Positions 27,481 to 35,808 of a DNA stretch of 64,000 nucleotides are shown one piece after another. The position numbers and the translations under genes were made by a program. The DNA is from Planctomycetota bacterium. GTDB lineage: Bacteria; Planctomycetota; Phycisphaerae; Phycisphaerales; UBA1924. Each line of letters begins with the position of its first letter. Within the stretch, counting starts at the first letter, position 1. The stretch is taken from positions 62,001 through 126,000 of the forward strand of contig JAFLCN010000009.1 of the NCBI GenBank assembly GCA_017303555.1, given 5' to 3'. The notes beneath the pieces were generated by a model. That model was given only the letters and a program-made list of their open reading frames with translations. It ran no database searches and was not told the DNA's origin.

Positions 27481-28428
27481 ATGATCAAGCACGCGGGCAT
27501 TGTGGGCTGCGCAGGGGCGATGGTTCTTTTCGCCGGTGCCGCCTTCGCGCAGACCTGCGCCGTCAAGAATCACATGCGGCTCGTGAATCGGATCAACAGC
27601 GATCCGACACCCGAGCTTCGCATCGACACCGGCTGGCAGGCGATTGCCGCGGGCACATCGCTTGATACACCCGGCACTTCCACCGCCAGCGGCCCGCTCG
27701 GTTTTTCCACTGGCTCATGGCTTGCTTCCGCGGGATACGGCCGACTGGCGTTCTCAGGTTCCGGCAGCGGCACCAACGTCCCCGGCAACGGCATCTTCCT
27801 CTGGATCGACGAGTGGATCGGCGGCGAGCCCAAAGCCCAGTTCCGCGATCGGATGACCGTCGTCTCTTCAACGCTCGCGCCAAACTCACCCGTCACCATT
27901 CGCGCTGTCGCCAGCGTCAGCGGATACGCATCGTGCTCCGCTCCATCTCCGCAGGCAGAGCAGACCTTCGCCGCCGCTTTCGGCGGGTCTTCCGGTTTCA
28001 ACATGGCGTTCAACAACGCAGCGGGCCAGTCAACACAGGATTTCGTCGTGCCCGTCGGACAGTTTCGCGATATCTACGGCAGGCTCTACTGCACCATCCG
28101 TGATTACCGCATCCAAGGCGGCGCGGTGTATTCCGACACCATTCAGGCCAATCTGTCCGCGCAGGTCTCGTTCACCGTCCTCACGCCCGGCGCTTCGCTC
28201 CAATTCTGCAGCGAGTCGCTCTACGCGCCCTGCAAAGGCGATCTGAACGGCGACGCGATGGTGGACGATTCCGATTTCACCGTCTTCGTCGGCGCGTACA
28301 ACATTCTCGACTGCGCCGATCCGGCGATGCCCGCGGGATGTCCCGCCGATCTCAACGGTGACGGAGTCGTTGACGATCTCGACTTCATCGGCTTCGTCAC
28401 GGCCTACAACCAGCTCGTCTGTCCGTGA
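27481..28428 (+). CDS. Secreted GC-type dockerin protein of unknown function
   Basis: The protein has 315 residues: a signal peptide ending FAQTCAV, about 220 residues of beta-rich sequence with no recognised motif, and a canonical dockerin at 251-315. The start codon lies 33 bp after the amylase stop and is preceded by GGTGGAGGG, so the two genes are probably co-transcribed. Four Cys outside the dockerin could form disulfides, consistent with an exported protein. No function is proposed. Confidence 0.88.
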   Translation: MIKHAGIVGCAGAMVLFAGAAFAQTCAVKNHMRLVNRINSDPTPELRIDTGWQAIAAGTSLDTPGTSTASGPLGFSTGSWLASAGYGRLAFSGSGSGTNVPGNGIFLWIDEWIGGEPKAQFRDRMTVVSSTLAPNSPVTIRAVASVSGYASCSAPSPQAEQTFAAAFGGSSGFNMAFNNAAGQSTQDFVVPVGQFRDIYGRLYCTIRDYRIQGGAVYSDTIQANLSAQVSFTVLTPGASLQFCSESLYAPCKGDLNGDAMVDDSDFTVFVGAYNILDCADPAMPAGCPADLNGDGVVDDLDFIGFVTAYNQLVCP

Positions 28429-28534
28429 GCGACCCGCTGCGGATTCGCCCCGATCGGGCGTATCGCGTCAAAAATCGCGAACTTATCGGTCCATAGGCCG
28501 CCGATCGAGCGTGCTTCGTCACCCCCCTTTTTTG

Positions 28535-28563
28535 TTGTGGCTGCCCCTGCCGGGCGGTATCTT
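28535..28563 (+). promoter_or_regulatory. Candidate sigma70-like promoter
   Basis: TTGTGG (28535-28540), a 17 bp spacer and TATCTT (28558-28563), leaving a leader of about 25 nt before ATG 28595. Confidence 0.4.
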
Positions 28564-28594
28564 CGTGGTTCGGTAACTCGGAGGGAAAAGCCGT

Positions 28595-30178
28595 ATGAAA
28601 GCGATCTGGCCCCTGATCGTCCTCGCTGGCGTTGCGCCGCTTGCCGGTGCGCAGCAGGTGAACCGCGTCTCCGGAATCCCCGGCGAGAGCCACCGGGTCG
28701 AGGATTCGACCGTCCTTGCCAGTGGCGATGTCGCGCTTGCGGGCGAGCGGTACTACTTCAGCCCCTCGTTCAGCGTGCTGGCGACTCTGTCGCGCGCGCA
28801 ACCGGATGGAACACCGCTTTGGACCCTCTCGATGCAGGTCATCGGCGAAACCAACACCGCCTTCGGCGTGCGCGAGCTCGAAGATACTTCCATGCTCTTC
28901 GGGTTTCACTTTGGCTTTCAGGGCGATTCGCTCGCCCTCGCCCGCATCTCCGCGGCCGGCGTCCCAATCTGGGTTCGAAGCTATCCGGGCGACTCCGCCT
29001 ACGGCGCTGCCGGCATGGAGCGCGATCGCACCGTCGCCGGCGAGTTTGCCGTGATCGCAAACCGCGTCGCGCTCCCGATCGGCGGCGCGGGGCAGCTTCT
29101 GCGAATCGACACCTTTGGCGGCAACACCATCTTCAATCGCGCGTACGCGCCCGATGGAGTGTTGACAACCGCCGTCTACTTCAACGATCTGGATTTCGAG
29201 ATCGATTCGGGCGATTACTACGTCACCGGCGGGGTTACCCGCGTGATCGGCGAGAACGAGTACGAGAACGATCTGCTCGTCGCACGCATCCAGCGATTCA
29301 GTGGCGGGCTGGTCTGGTGCCGCGCCTACACGCTGCCGCCCCGCGAAGAAACCGGCCCTCGCGCCGAAGAGGGCTACAGCATCGAGCTCGATTCTGCGGG
29401 TGCTGTCCACGTCGTTGCCCGAGCCGAAACACCACTCGAAGAGTTCGGCCCGTCCGGCGCGCTTCACCTGAAGCTCGATCCCGCCAACGGCAACGTGCTC
29501 GCGACCAGTTTCCTTCCCGACGTTGAGCCCGCGTACTCGTCTCTCGACAGGCTCTCGTCCGGCAACCTGCTTGCCAGCGGCAGGCGCATCTTCGGCGACG
29601 GTCAGGGCCAGGCGCAGATGTGGGAAGTCAGTTCGGCCACCGCGCTCTCGCCCTGGCGCGCCGAGTACACCGACGGCACAAGCTCCGGCAACGATGCGGT
29701 CGAGCACATCACGCCCGAGGGAACATTCCTCACGCTCAGCGGCTGGAACTATCCGCAGTCGATCGCTCCGATCGGTTCGCCCGATCAGTTGTTCATCCAG
29801 ACCGACCTTTTCGGCAGCGACGGCTGCTCTTCGATCGTGTGGATCCCCGATCCGATTACTCCAGAAGTTGGCGTCAACAACGTGGCTCTTGCTGTCGTCA
29901 ATCTCGAACCCGGCCAGGCGCTCCAGACACAGAACTCCCTCACAACTCTCGAGACCGCGCTTGTGTGCCGCGCCGGCGCGTGCGTCGGCGATCTCAACAA
30001 CGATGGCGTCGTTGACGATTCCGACTTTGTGATCTTCGCCGAGGCGTACAACATCCTGGATTGCTTCGATCCCGCGATGCCCGCCGGGTGTCCGGCCGAT
30101 CTGAACGAAGATGGCATGGTGGATGATGCAGACTTCGTGATCTTTGTTCCGGCCTATGACCAACTGATCTGTCCCTGA
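28595..30178 (+). CDS. Secreted GC-type dockerin protein, probable beta-propeller
   Basis: The protein has 527 residues. The signal peptide ends PLAGAQQ. The body (about 25-455) has repeating blocks such as DGTPLWTLSM, AAGVPIWVRSYPGD and GGLVWCRAYTLPP, each a data-like phrase ending in a WxRxY strand, typical of six- or seven-bladed propellers that lack a catalytic site. A canonical dockerin follows at 463-527. GGAGGG is positioned about 10 nt before ATG 28595. No enzymatic role is visible. Confidence 0.87.
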   Translation: MKAIWPLIVLAGVAPLAGAQQVNRVSGIPGESHRVEDSTVLASGDVALAGERYYFSPSFSVLATLSRAQPDGTPLWTLSMQVIGETNTAFGVRELEDTSMLFGFHFGFQGDSLALARISAAGVPIWVRSYPGDSAYGAAGMERDRTVAGEFAVIANRVALPIGGAGQLLRIDTFGGNTIFNRAYAPDGVLTTAVYFNDLDFEIDSGDYYVTGGVTRVIGENEYENDLLVARIQRFSGGLVWCRAYTLPPREETGPRAEEGYSIELDSAGAVHVVARAETPLEEFGPSGALHLKLDPANGNVLATSFLPDVEPAYSSLDRLSSGNLLASGRRIFGDGQGQAQMWEVSSATALSPWRAEYTDGTSSGNDAVEHITPEGTFLTLSGWNYPQSIAPIGSPDQLFIQTDLFGSDGCSSIVWIPDPITPEVGVNNVALAVVNLEPGQALQTQNSLTTLETALVCRAGACVGDLNNDGVVDDSDFVIFAEAYNILDCFDPAMPAGCPADLNEDGMVDDADFVIFVPAYDQLICP

Positions 30179-30273
30179 TCGAATGGCAAGCATTGAAAAC
30201 AGCAGAGTTCACGCCAGTTTGGATATGCGGCGTGGGGGTGGAGGTTGGGGTGAGGGGCGCTAGGAGTGGGGCG

Positions 30274-32862
30274 ATGAAACCGCAGCGCACAACGTCTCGG
30301 AAGGCACTGTCACGGCTCGCGGGTTCGACTGCGGGCGCGCTAATGTTCTTCGCGATCGGGTGTCCGCCCGGCTTCTTTGGTGTGACGCCGAGTTCTCCGC
30401 TGCCCGCGGCCAAGGTACTCACCGATGACATCGTCGATGCCGCTTTCGCGCCGCCCGGCGGCGGGTACCAAGTTCAGGCGACCGCGAAAGAGGGCGTCAT
30501 CAGGTCCTCTGTCCTGGAGGAAAATCATCCCGATGCCATCAATACGCAGGCTGTGACACTTCCCGGCGTCACGATCGAGCGGCTCTACGTCCAGCCCATC
30601 ACGCCCGGAACAGTCGATCTCGTCATCAAGACTTCCAGCGGCATCATCTTCCTCGAAGGACAGCCCGATCGAACCTTCGGTGGACCGCCCCGCACGATCT
30701 TCACCGGCCAGCTTGATGCTGTCGATTCCAACGCGCTCGCGTTTCGGGATGTCGATGGCGACAACGACACCGACATCATCGCCGCTGGAAATCGTTCCAA
30801 CACCGTTCCACCCAACAGCGCAGAAGTGCGGCTCCTGATCAACGACGGGAGCGGCAACTTCACCAATCCGGATACGGAACAACTCCCCTCCGGCGCGGGA
30901 ATCGTCAAGAGTGTGAGCGCGGGCGATATCAACAACGATGGCTCGCCGGAGATCGCTGTCAGCGGCAACGTCACCCACCTGCTTACCGTCAGCAACACAA
31001 GTCTTCTCTACTTCGCCGCGGCGACCGGCCAGAATCAGCCGGGGCCCGCAACGCCGATCGAAGGAACATCCGGCGACAGCATCCTCGCCGATCTCAACAA
31101 CGACAACCGCTCCGATTTCGTCGCCACCCGATCTCCGAGCGGCATCAGCGTGCGCCTCGCTCAGCCCGGGAGCGGCCTCGGCCCAGTCGTGCCCTACGCC
31201 GGGGGCCTGCTTGATCGAATCATTGCGGGCGACTTCGACGCCGATGGCGATGTCGATGTTGCTGCGCATTTGTTCTCGATTGGCGGCCTCGCGGTTTACA
31301 GCGGCGATGGATCGGGCGCGCTCGCCCCGGCCAACGTCGTCGATGGCCCGAAAGTCGCCTTCCGCCTCGAATTCATGCCCAAGATTCCGGGCTCGATCTT
31401 CCCCGCCGGCTTCATCACCGTCGATCCCGCGTTCAACGCGATTCAGTCGTACGCCATCGGCCCGAACGGTCCCGTTTCGACCGATCGCCGACCCTACACG
31501 CGCGATGGTGGCGCTGTCTCGGTCAAGGACGCAGCGGTCGCCGATGTGAATGGCGACGGCTATCTCGATCTCATCGCGAGCGAAAGCGCCGTCTCCGAGT
31601 TCAACTTCGCGCTCAACGCGGGCGATGGCAGCGGGCAGTTCATTCAGAACAACCACGATCGCCTCGTGCTTCTCAACCGCATCGCGCCCATGCGACCGGT
31701 TGAAGGGCAGGCGGACAATCGTGCCGCGGTCGCCGTCACCCGAAACGACACAACCACCGCCGCGATCATGCGGCTCAACAGCACAACCGAGCCCACCGAC
31801 TGGATCGCGTACGCGTTCTTCGACCTTCCCGAAGTGCCAATTGACGTCGCAGCCGGCGATGTGAACGGCGATGGGCGGGACGATGCGGTCTTCAGCCACG
31901 CGGGGGGTAACCGGGCCATCACTGTCGTCTTCCAGAATGCCGGAGGTGTTTTCGCTGTCGGCCCGTCTTTCTCGGTCTCCGGCGGCGCGTGGAATCGCGT
32001 GGCGCTCGGCGATCTTGATGGCGATGGCGATCCCGAAGCGATCGTCCACGACACAGTGAGCGGCGAAGTCCGCACACTCAAGAACGACGGCTCAGGAAGT
32101 TTTGCTCCAGTTGCAGGCGGCGCGATTGCCTTCCCGCCGCCGCTCTCTGCGGATGTTGCGTTCGCAGACATCGATGCCGACGGAAAGGTTGATGTGATTC
32201 TCGGCGCCGGACCCGCATCGCTTGGCAACGGATCTGTTCAAGTCGCCCGAGGTGATGGGAATGGCGCCTTCCTTGGTTCGCTCTCCGTCGCGGCCCCGGC
32301 GCCCGTCGAATCCGTCGCCGCGGGAGATATCAACGGCGATGGCATCAGCGATGTCGTCTTCGGAGTCGCTTCGGGTTCCGCGTTCATCGACGGTTCGCTC
32401 GGCTGCCTGCTCGGCACACCAACCGGCTTCGCATCGGCCGCCTCGTATCACTACATCTGCGGCGATCCAAAGACCGTCTTTCTGGTTGACCTCAAGAATC
32501 CCGCATCATCGCCCCGATTCGCTCGCAGCGCGCCACCGAGCGTGCTGGTTGCCGCGTACATGAGCGTGCCTCCGTACGAGGGCATCTCCGTGCTCGAGCC
32601 GTTCCAGTCTGCTTCGTGCCCGGCCGATCTGAACGCCGACGGCTTTGTCGAAGACGCAGACTTCGTGATCTTCCTTGCCGCGTACAACATTCTCGACTGC
32701 GCGGATCCATCGATGCCGCCCGGCTGTCCCGCAGACTTCGATCAAAATTCCCTCGTCGATGATGCCGACTTCGTGCTCTTCGTCGGCGCCTACAACGCGC
32801 TCGTCTGCCCCCAGATAGTCGTTCCGGTTGCGCGGCACTTCTTGTATCCTGCTATTCGCTGA
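30274..32862 (+). CDS. Exported FG-GAP/VCBS-repeat propeller with GC-type dockerin and C-terminal tail
   Basis: The protein has 862 residues. The N-terminal hydrophobic segment ends FFAIGCPP, so it may be a lipoprotein, though the -3 residue is atypical. Nine FG-GAP-like Ca-binding repeats follow (for example DVNGDGYLDLIA, DLDGDGDPEAIV and DINGDGISDVVF), implying an integrin-alpha-like propeller. The dockerin (about 782-846) is canonical but is followed by 16 extra residues (QIVVPVARHFLYPAIR) instead of a stop after CP. ATG 30274 is preferred over an in-frame start at 30193 because TAGGAGTGG precedes it and a basic n-region leads into the hydrophobic stretch. Confidence 0.87.
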   Translation: MKPQRTTSRKALSRLAGSTAGALMFFAIGCPPGFFGVTPSSPLPAAKVLTDDIVDAAFAPPGGGYQVQATAKEGVIRSSVLEENHPDAINTQAVTLPGVTIERLYVQPITPGTVDLVIKTSSGIIFLEGQPDRTFGGPPRTIFTGQLDAVDSNALAFRDVDGDNDTDIIAAGNRSNTVPPNSAEVRLLINDGSGNFTNPDTEQLPSGAGIVKSVSAGDINNDGSPEIAVSGNVTHLLTVSNTSLLYFAAATGQNQPGPATPIEGTSGDSILADLNNDNRSDFVATRSPSGISVRLAQPGSGLGPVVPYAGGLLDRIIAGDFDADGDVDVAAHLFSIGGLAVYSGDGSGALAPANVVDGPKVAFRLEFMPKIPGSIFPAGFITVDPAFNAIQSYAIGPNGPVSTDRRPYTRDGGAVSVKDAAVADVNGDGYLDLIASESAVSEFNFALNAGDGSGQFIQNNHDRLVLLNRIAPMRPVEGQADNRAAVAVTRNDTTTAAIMRLNSTTEPTDWIAYAFFDLPEVPIDVAAGDVNGDGRDDAVFSHAGGNRAITVVFQNAGGVFAVGPSFSVSGGAWNRVALGDLDGDGDPEAIVHDTVSGEVRTLKNDGSGSFAPVAGGAIAFPPPLSADVAFADIDADGKVDVILGAGPASLGNGSVQVARGDGNGAFLGSLSVAAPAPVESVAAGDINGDGISDVVFGVASGSAFIDGSLGCLLGTPTGFASAASYHYICGDPKTVFLVDLKNPASSPRFARSAPPSVLVAAYMSVPPYEGISVLEPFQSASCPADLNADGFVEDADFVIFLAAYNILDCADPSMPPGCPADFDQNSLVDDADFVLFVGAYNALVCPQIVVPVARHFLYPAIR

Positions 32863-32945
32863 CTCTGAATTCGTGCCGAGTTCGTGTTCGATTTTCCCCG
32901 GCCGCGCCCTTCGGGCATCTCATCAGCTTCGAGAAGATCAATCCG

Positions 32946-34346
32946 ATGCAACAAGCTTCTTCACTCGTCCGCTCATCGTTTCTCAAATATCCCTCGCTCG
33001 TCGCGTGTGTTGCCGCGTCGTTCCTTCCTGTGGCCGTTCACGCGGATGATCTGGTCACCTGGGGCAGAAACGACAGCGGCAAGCTCGGCAACAACACGAT
33101 CTCCTTCGGCAGTTTCAGCAGCGCTCCGATCCCCGTGCTCAATTTCTCCGGTGGCGTCAGCGCGGTCGCAGTGGGAGAAAGTCACACCTTGGCGATTCGT
33201 GATGGCGGCCTCTTCGCATGGGGCTCGAACGGAAGCCGCCAACTTGGCAACACCAGCGTGAATTCGTCCACCGTCGTGCCCGTTCCGGTCGCAGGGCTCG
33301 GATCCGGCGTGACCGCGATCGCGGCGGGCCGCCTGTACTCGCTCGCAGTCGTCAACGGCGCTGCCTACGCCTGGGGCTACAACTGGAATGGCCAACTCGG
33401 CAACGGTGAAAGCGGACACAGCGTCAACAGCCCAGAGCCGGTCGCCGTCATCGGCCTCTCCAGCGGCGTGACAGCAGTCGCCGGGGGCGGGGCTCGCAGC
33501 CTGGCGATCCGAAACGGCGCGCTGTATGCGTGGGGCGACAACACCCAAGGCAGATTGGGCGACGGAACGCTCAACGACAGCACTATTCCCATCGCGATCA
33601 GCTCTCTCCCCGATGGCGTGACCGCGATCTCCGCTGCGTCCTTTCACTGCCTCGCGGTTCGCAACGGCGCCGCGTACGCTTGGGGCGATGATGCTCACGG
33701 CAAGCTCGGCAACGGCCCGGACTTCCGCGATTCCCGCGTGCCCATGGCAGTCTCCGGCCTCACGAGCGGCGTGACCGCCGTCGCCGCCGGCGACAACCAC
33801 AGTCTCGCGATCCGGCACGGAAATGTCTATGCCTGGGGCCTCAACACCAGCGGCCAACTCGGGAACGGAATCGTGTATTCCAGCGAGGTTCCGATTCTCG
33901 TCCTCGATTCGCCCATTCCCTTCATCGCCGTCGCCGCGGGAGGTGTCTGCAGTTTCGCGCTCTCGTCCGATGGCTCCATCTGGTCTTGGGGTTACAACAG
34001 CGACGGACGCCTCGGCCTTGGCTTCGCGGGCCCGGATCAGAGCACGCCGCAGCGCATCCTCCCGCCCGCCGGCTACAAGTTCGTCGCCATCAGCGCGCAC
34101 GGATACGGCGATCACGCCGCGGCAATCCTCCGCCCGCTCGCGCCGCCCTGCCCCGCCGACCTCAACGCCGACACCTTCGTCGATGATTCCGATTTCGTCC
34201 TCTTCCTTGCTTCGTACAACATCCTCGACTGTGCCGATCCATCGATGCCCTCCGCCTGCCCCGCCGACTTCGATCAGAGCGGCACCGTCGATGACACCGA
34301 CTTCGTGCTCTTCGTTCCGGCCTACAACGAGCTCGTCTGCCCCTAA
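32946..34346 (+). CDS. Secreted RCC1-repeat propeller with GC-type dockerin
   Basis: The protein has 466 residues and a signal peptide ending AVHADDL. Seven repeats of about 50 residues follow with the RCC1 signature, for example LYAWGDNTQGRLGDGT and SGVTAVAAGDNHSLAI, giving a seven-bladed RCC1/BLIP-II-type propeller. Known relatives bind proteins or act as inhibitors. A canonical dockerin occupies 402-466. A GAGAAG lies 11 nt upstream of ATG 32946. The leader region overlaps the aberrant tail of the preceding gene. Confidence 0.92.
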   Translation: MQQASSLVRSSFLKYPSLVACVAASFLPVAVHADDLVTWGRNDSGKLGNNTISFGSFSSAPIPVLNFSGGVSAVAVGESHTLAIRDGGLFAWGSNGSRQLGNTSVNSSTVVPVPVAGLGSGVTAIAAGRLYSLAVVNGAAYAWGYNWNGQLGNGESGHSVNSPEPVAVIGLSSGVTAVAGGGARSLAIRNGALYAWGDNTQGRLGDGTLNDSTIPIAISSLPDGVTAISAASFHCLAVRNGAAYAWGDDAHGKLGNGPDFRDSRVPMAVSGLTSGVTAVAAGDNHSLAIRHGNVYAWGLNTSGQLGNGIVYSSEVPILVLDSPIPFIAVAAGGVCSFALSSDGSIWSWGYNSDGRLGLGFAGPDQSTPQRILPPAGYKFVAISAHGYGDHAAAILRPLAPPCPADLNADTFVDDSDFVLFLASYNILDCADPSMPSACPADFDQSGTVDDTDFVLFVPAYNELVCP

Positions 34347-34438
34347 CGCAGGTGCGGATGTGCGTCGTCCGCTTGGTGGTTATTCGACGTCCCCGAACCC
34401 CCCAGAAGCGTTTTGGCCCCGCGTCCAATGGATTGTTC

Positions 34439-34467
34439 TTGACACGCCCCTCCGCCCTCTTTAGGGT
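34439..34467 (+). promoter_or_regulatory. Sigma70-like promoter, near-consensus -35
   Basis: TTGACA (34439-34444) is a perfect -35, followed by a 17 bp spacer and TAGGGT (34462-34467). A leader of about 95 nt separates it from ATG 34569. Confidence 0.55.
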
Positions 34468-34568
34468 GACTTGAACGCCTGTTTTCCTGCTGTTCACGCC
34501 GCGGCGTTTCGTTACGCATCGATTCTCATCCCGCGGCAACCCGGGCCGCCAACTTCGGAGTCTCTGCC

Positions 34569-35633
34569 ATGTCTCACATCCAATCGCGCGGTCCGAGCAG
34601 CTCCAGTCTCGCACGCCAGATCTCGCTCGGCGCATTCGCCGGACTTGCCATCGCCTCGGCCTCGTTCGCCGACGGTCCTATGTTCCGCCCCGACTCCGCA
34701 ACCGCGACCTCCCAGTTCAGCAGCGGCTACACCATCAACCACGCCATCAGCGGCGCGGGCCTCGCCGCCGGCTTCACGCCCCAAAGCCAGCACGCCATCT
34801 ACGTCTCCGGCAACCACTGGACCACCGCCAACAGCAAAACCATCGGCGAGTTCGCCACGTTCAACTTCGCGCAGCCAAAGACCGTCGGCGGGTTCTACAT
34901 GTGGTGCCATCAGTCCGCCCGCGGCGGCAACGGCCACGCCAACAACCCGTTCTACTGCGCCACCCGCTTCGATCTCGTCTTCTTCGACAGCGCAAACAAC
35001 ACGCTCGCCACGCTCACCAACCTGACCGCAACTCCCGATGTCCCCGTCGCGCAGATCTATGGCTTCGAAGCGATCTCCAATGTCAGCGCCATCCGCTTCA
35101 TCGTCCGCGCCACCGCCAACAACAACGTCTCGCCCTACACCGGCCTCGCCGAAGTGGCGTTCACCTCGTGCGTCTCGCCGATTGTCGCTCCCGTCGCCAA
35201 CGCCGGCATCTGCCCGGGCGGTTCCGTGCAGTTCACCGCCGCGGCCAGTGGCACGCCCCCGTTCTCGTATCAATGGCGCTTCAACGGCGAACCCATCGAC
35301 CCGTTGACCAACATCACCGCAACCAAGCCCACGCTCGAGATCGCCAACGTCGGCGACGAAGTCGAAGGCACGTACGACTGCGTTGTCACCGGCCCCTGCT
35401 CGAGCACCATCACACTTCCGGCAACGCTCGCCGTCTGCCTTTCCGACTTCGATTGCGATGCCCTCGTCAACGATTCCGACTTCGAGGTCTTCGCCTTCGC
35501 CTACAACGTGCTCGACTGCGCCGATCCATCCATGCCCGCGGGCTGCCCAGTTGATCTCAACGCTGACAACGTGGTGGACGACGCCGATTTCGTCCTCTTC
35601 CTTGCCGCGTACAACCAGCTTGTCTGCGAATAA
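34569..35633 (+). CDS. Secreted discoidin-like plus Ig-like protein with GC-type dockerin
   Basis: The protein has 354 residues. After a signal peptide ending ASASFADG comes a domain of about 170 residues resembling F5/8-type C (discoidin) modules: SSGYTINHAISG..., AxFNFAQPKTVGGFYMW and a GLAEVAF end strand, as in carbohydrate-binding CBM32-type modules. An Ig-like domain follows (about 205-285, FSYQWRFNGEPI and GTYDCVVTGPC). The dockerin (290-354) ends CE instead of CP. The role is inferred to be adhesion or glycan binding; no catalytic motif is present. Confidence 0.88.
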   Translation: MSHIQSRGPSSSSLARQISLGAFAGLAIASASFADGPMFRPDSATATSQFSSGYTINHAISGAGLAAGFTPQSQHAIYVSGNHWTTANSKTIGEFATFNFAQPKTVGGFYMWCHQSARGGNGHANNPFYCATRFDLVFFDSANNTLATLTNLTATPDVPVAQIYGFEAISNVSAIRFIVRATANNNVSPYTGLAEVAFTSCVSPIVAPVANAGICPGGSVQFTAAASGTPPFSYQWRFNGEPIDPLTNITATKPTLEIANVGDEVEGTYDCVVTGPCSSTITLPATLAVCLSDFDCDALVNDSDFEVFAFAYNVLDCADPSMPAGCPVDLNADNVVDDADFVLFLAAYNQLVCE

Positions 35634-35734
35634 CCGCTCCACACGCGGCACAACCGCCGCACAATCGCACGCGCCCTTCGCGCCCGTCACTCTCAGGGTT
35701 CCCGAATCGGCCCGATCTCACCCGCCGATTCTGC

Positions 35735-35763
35735 TTGTTCGCACCCCCCAGTTCTGGTAGCAT
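35735..35763 (+). promoter_or_regulatory. Candidate sigma70-like promoter for the broken propeller gene
   Basis: TTGTTC (35735-35740), a 17 bp spacer and TAGCAT (35758-35763). The promoter appears intact even though the gene behind it is disrupted. Confidence 0.4.
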
Positions 35764-35808
35764 CGGCGAGCGGAGGCATGCAGTCCTCTTGCGTGTGGGG
35801 GTAGAAAC

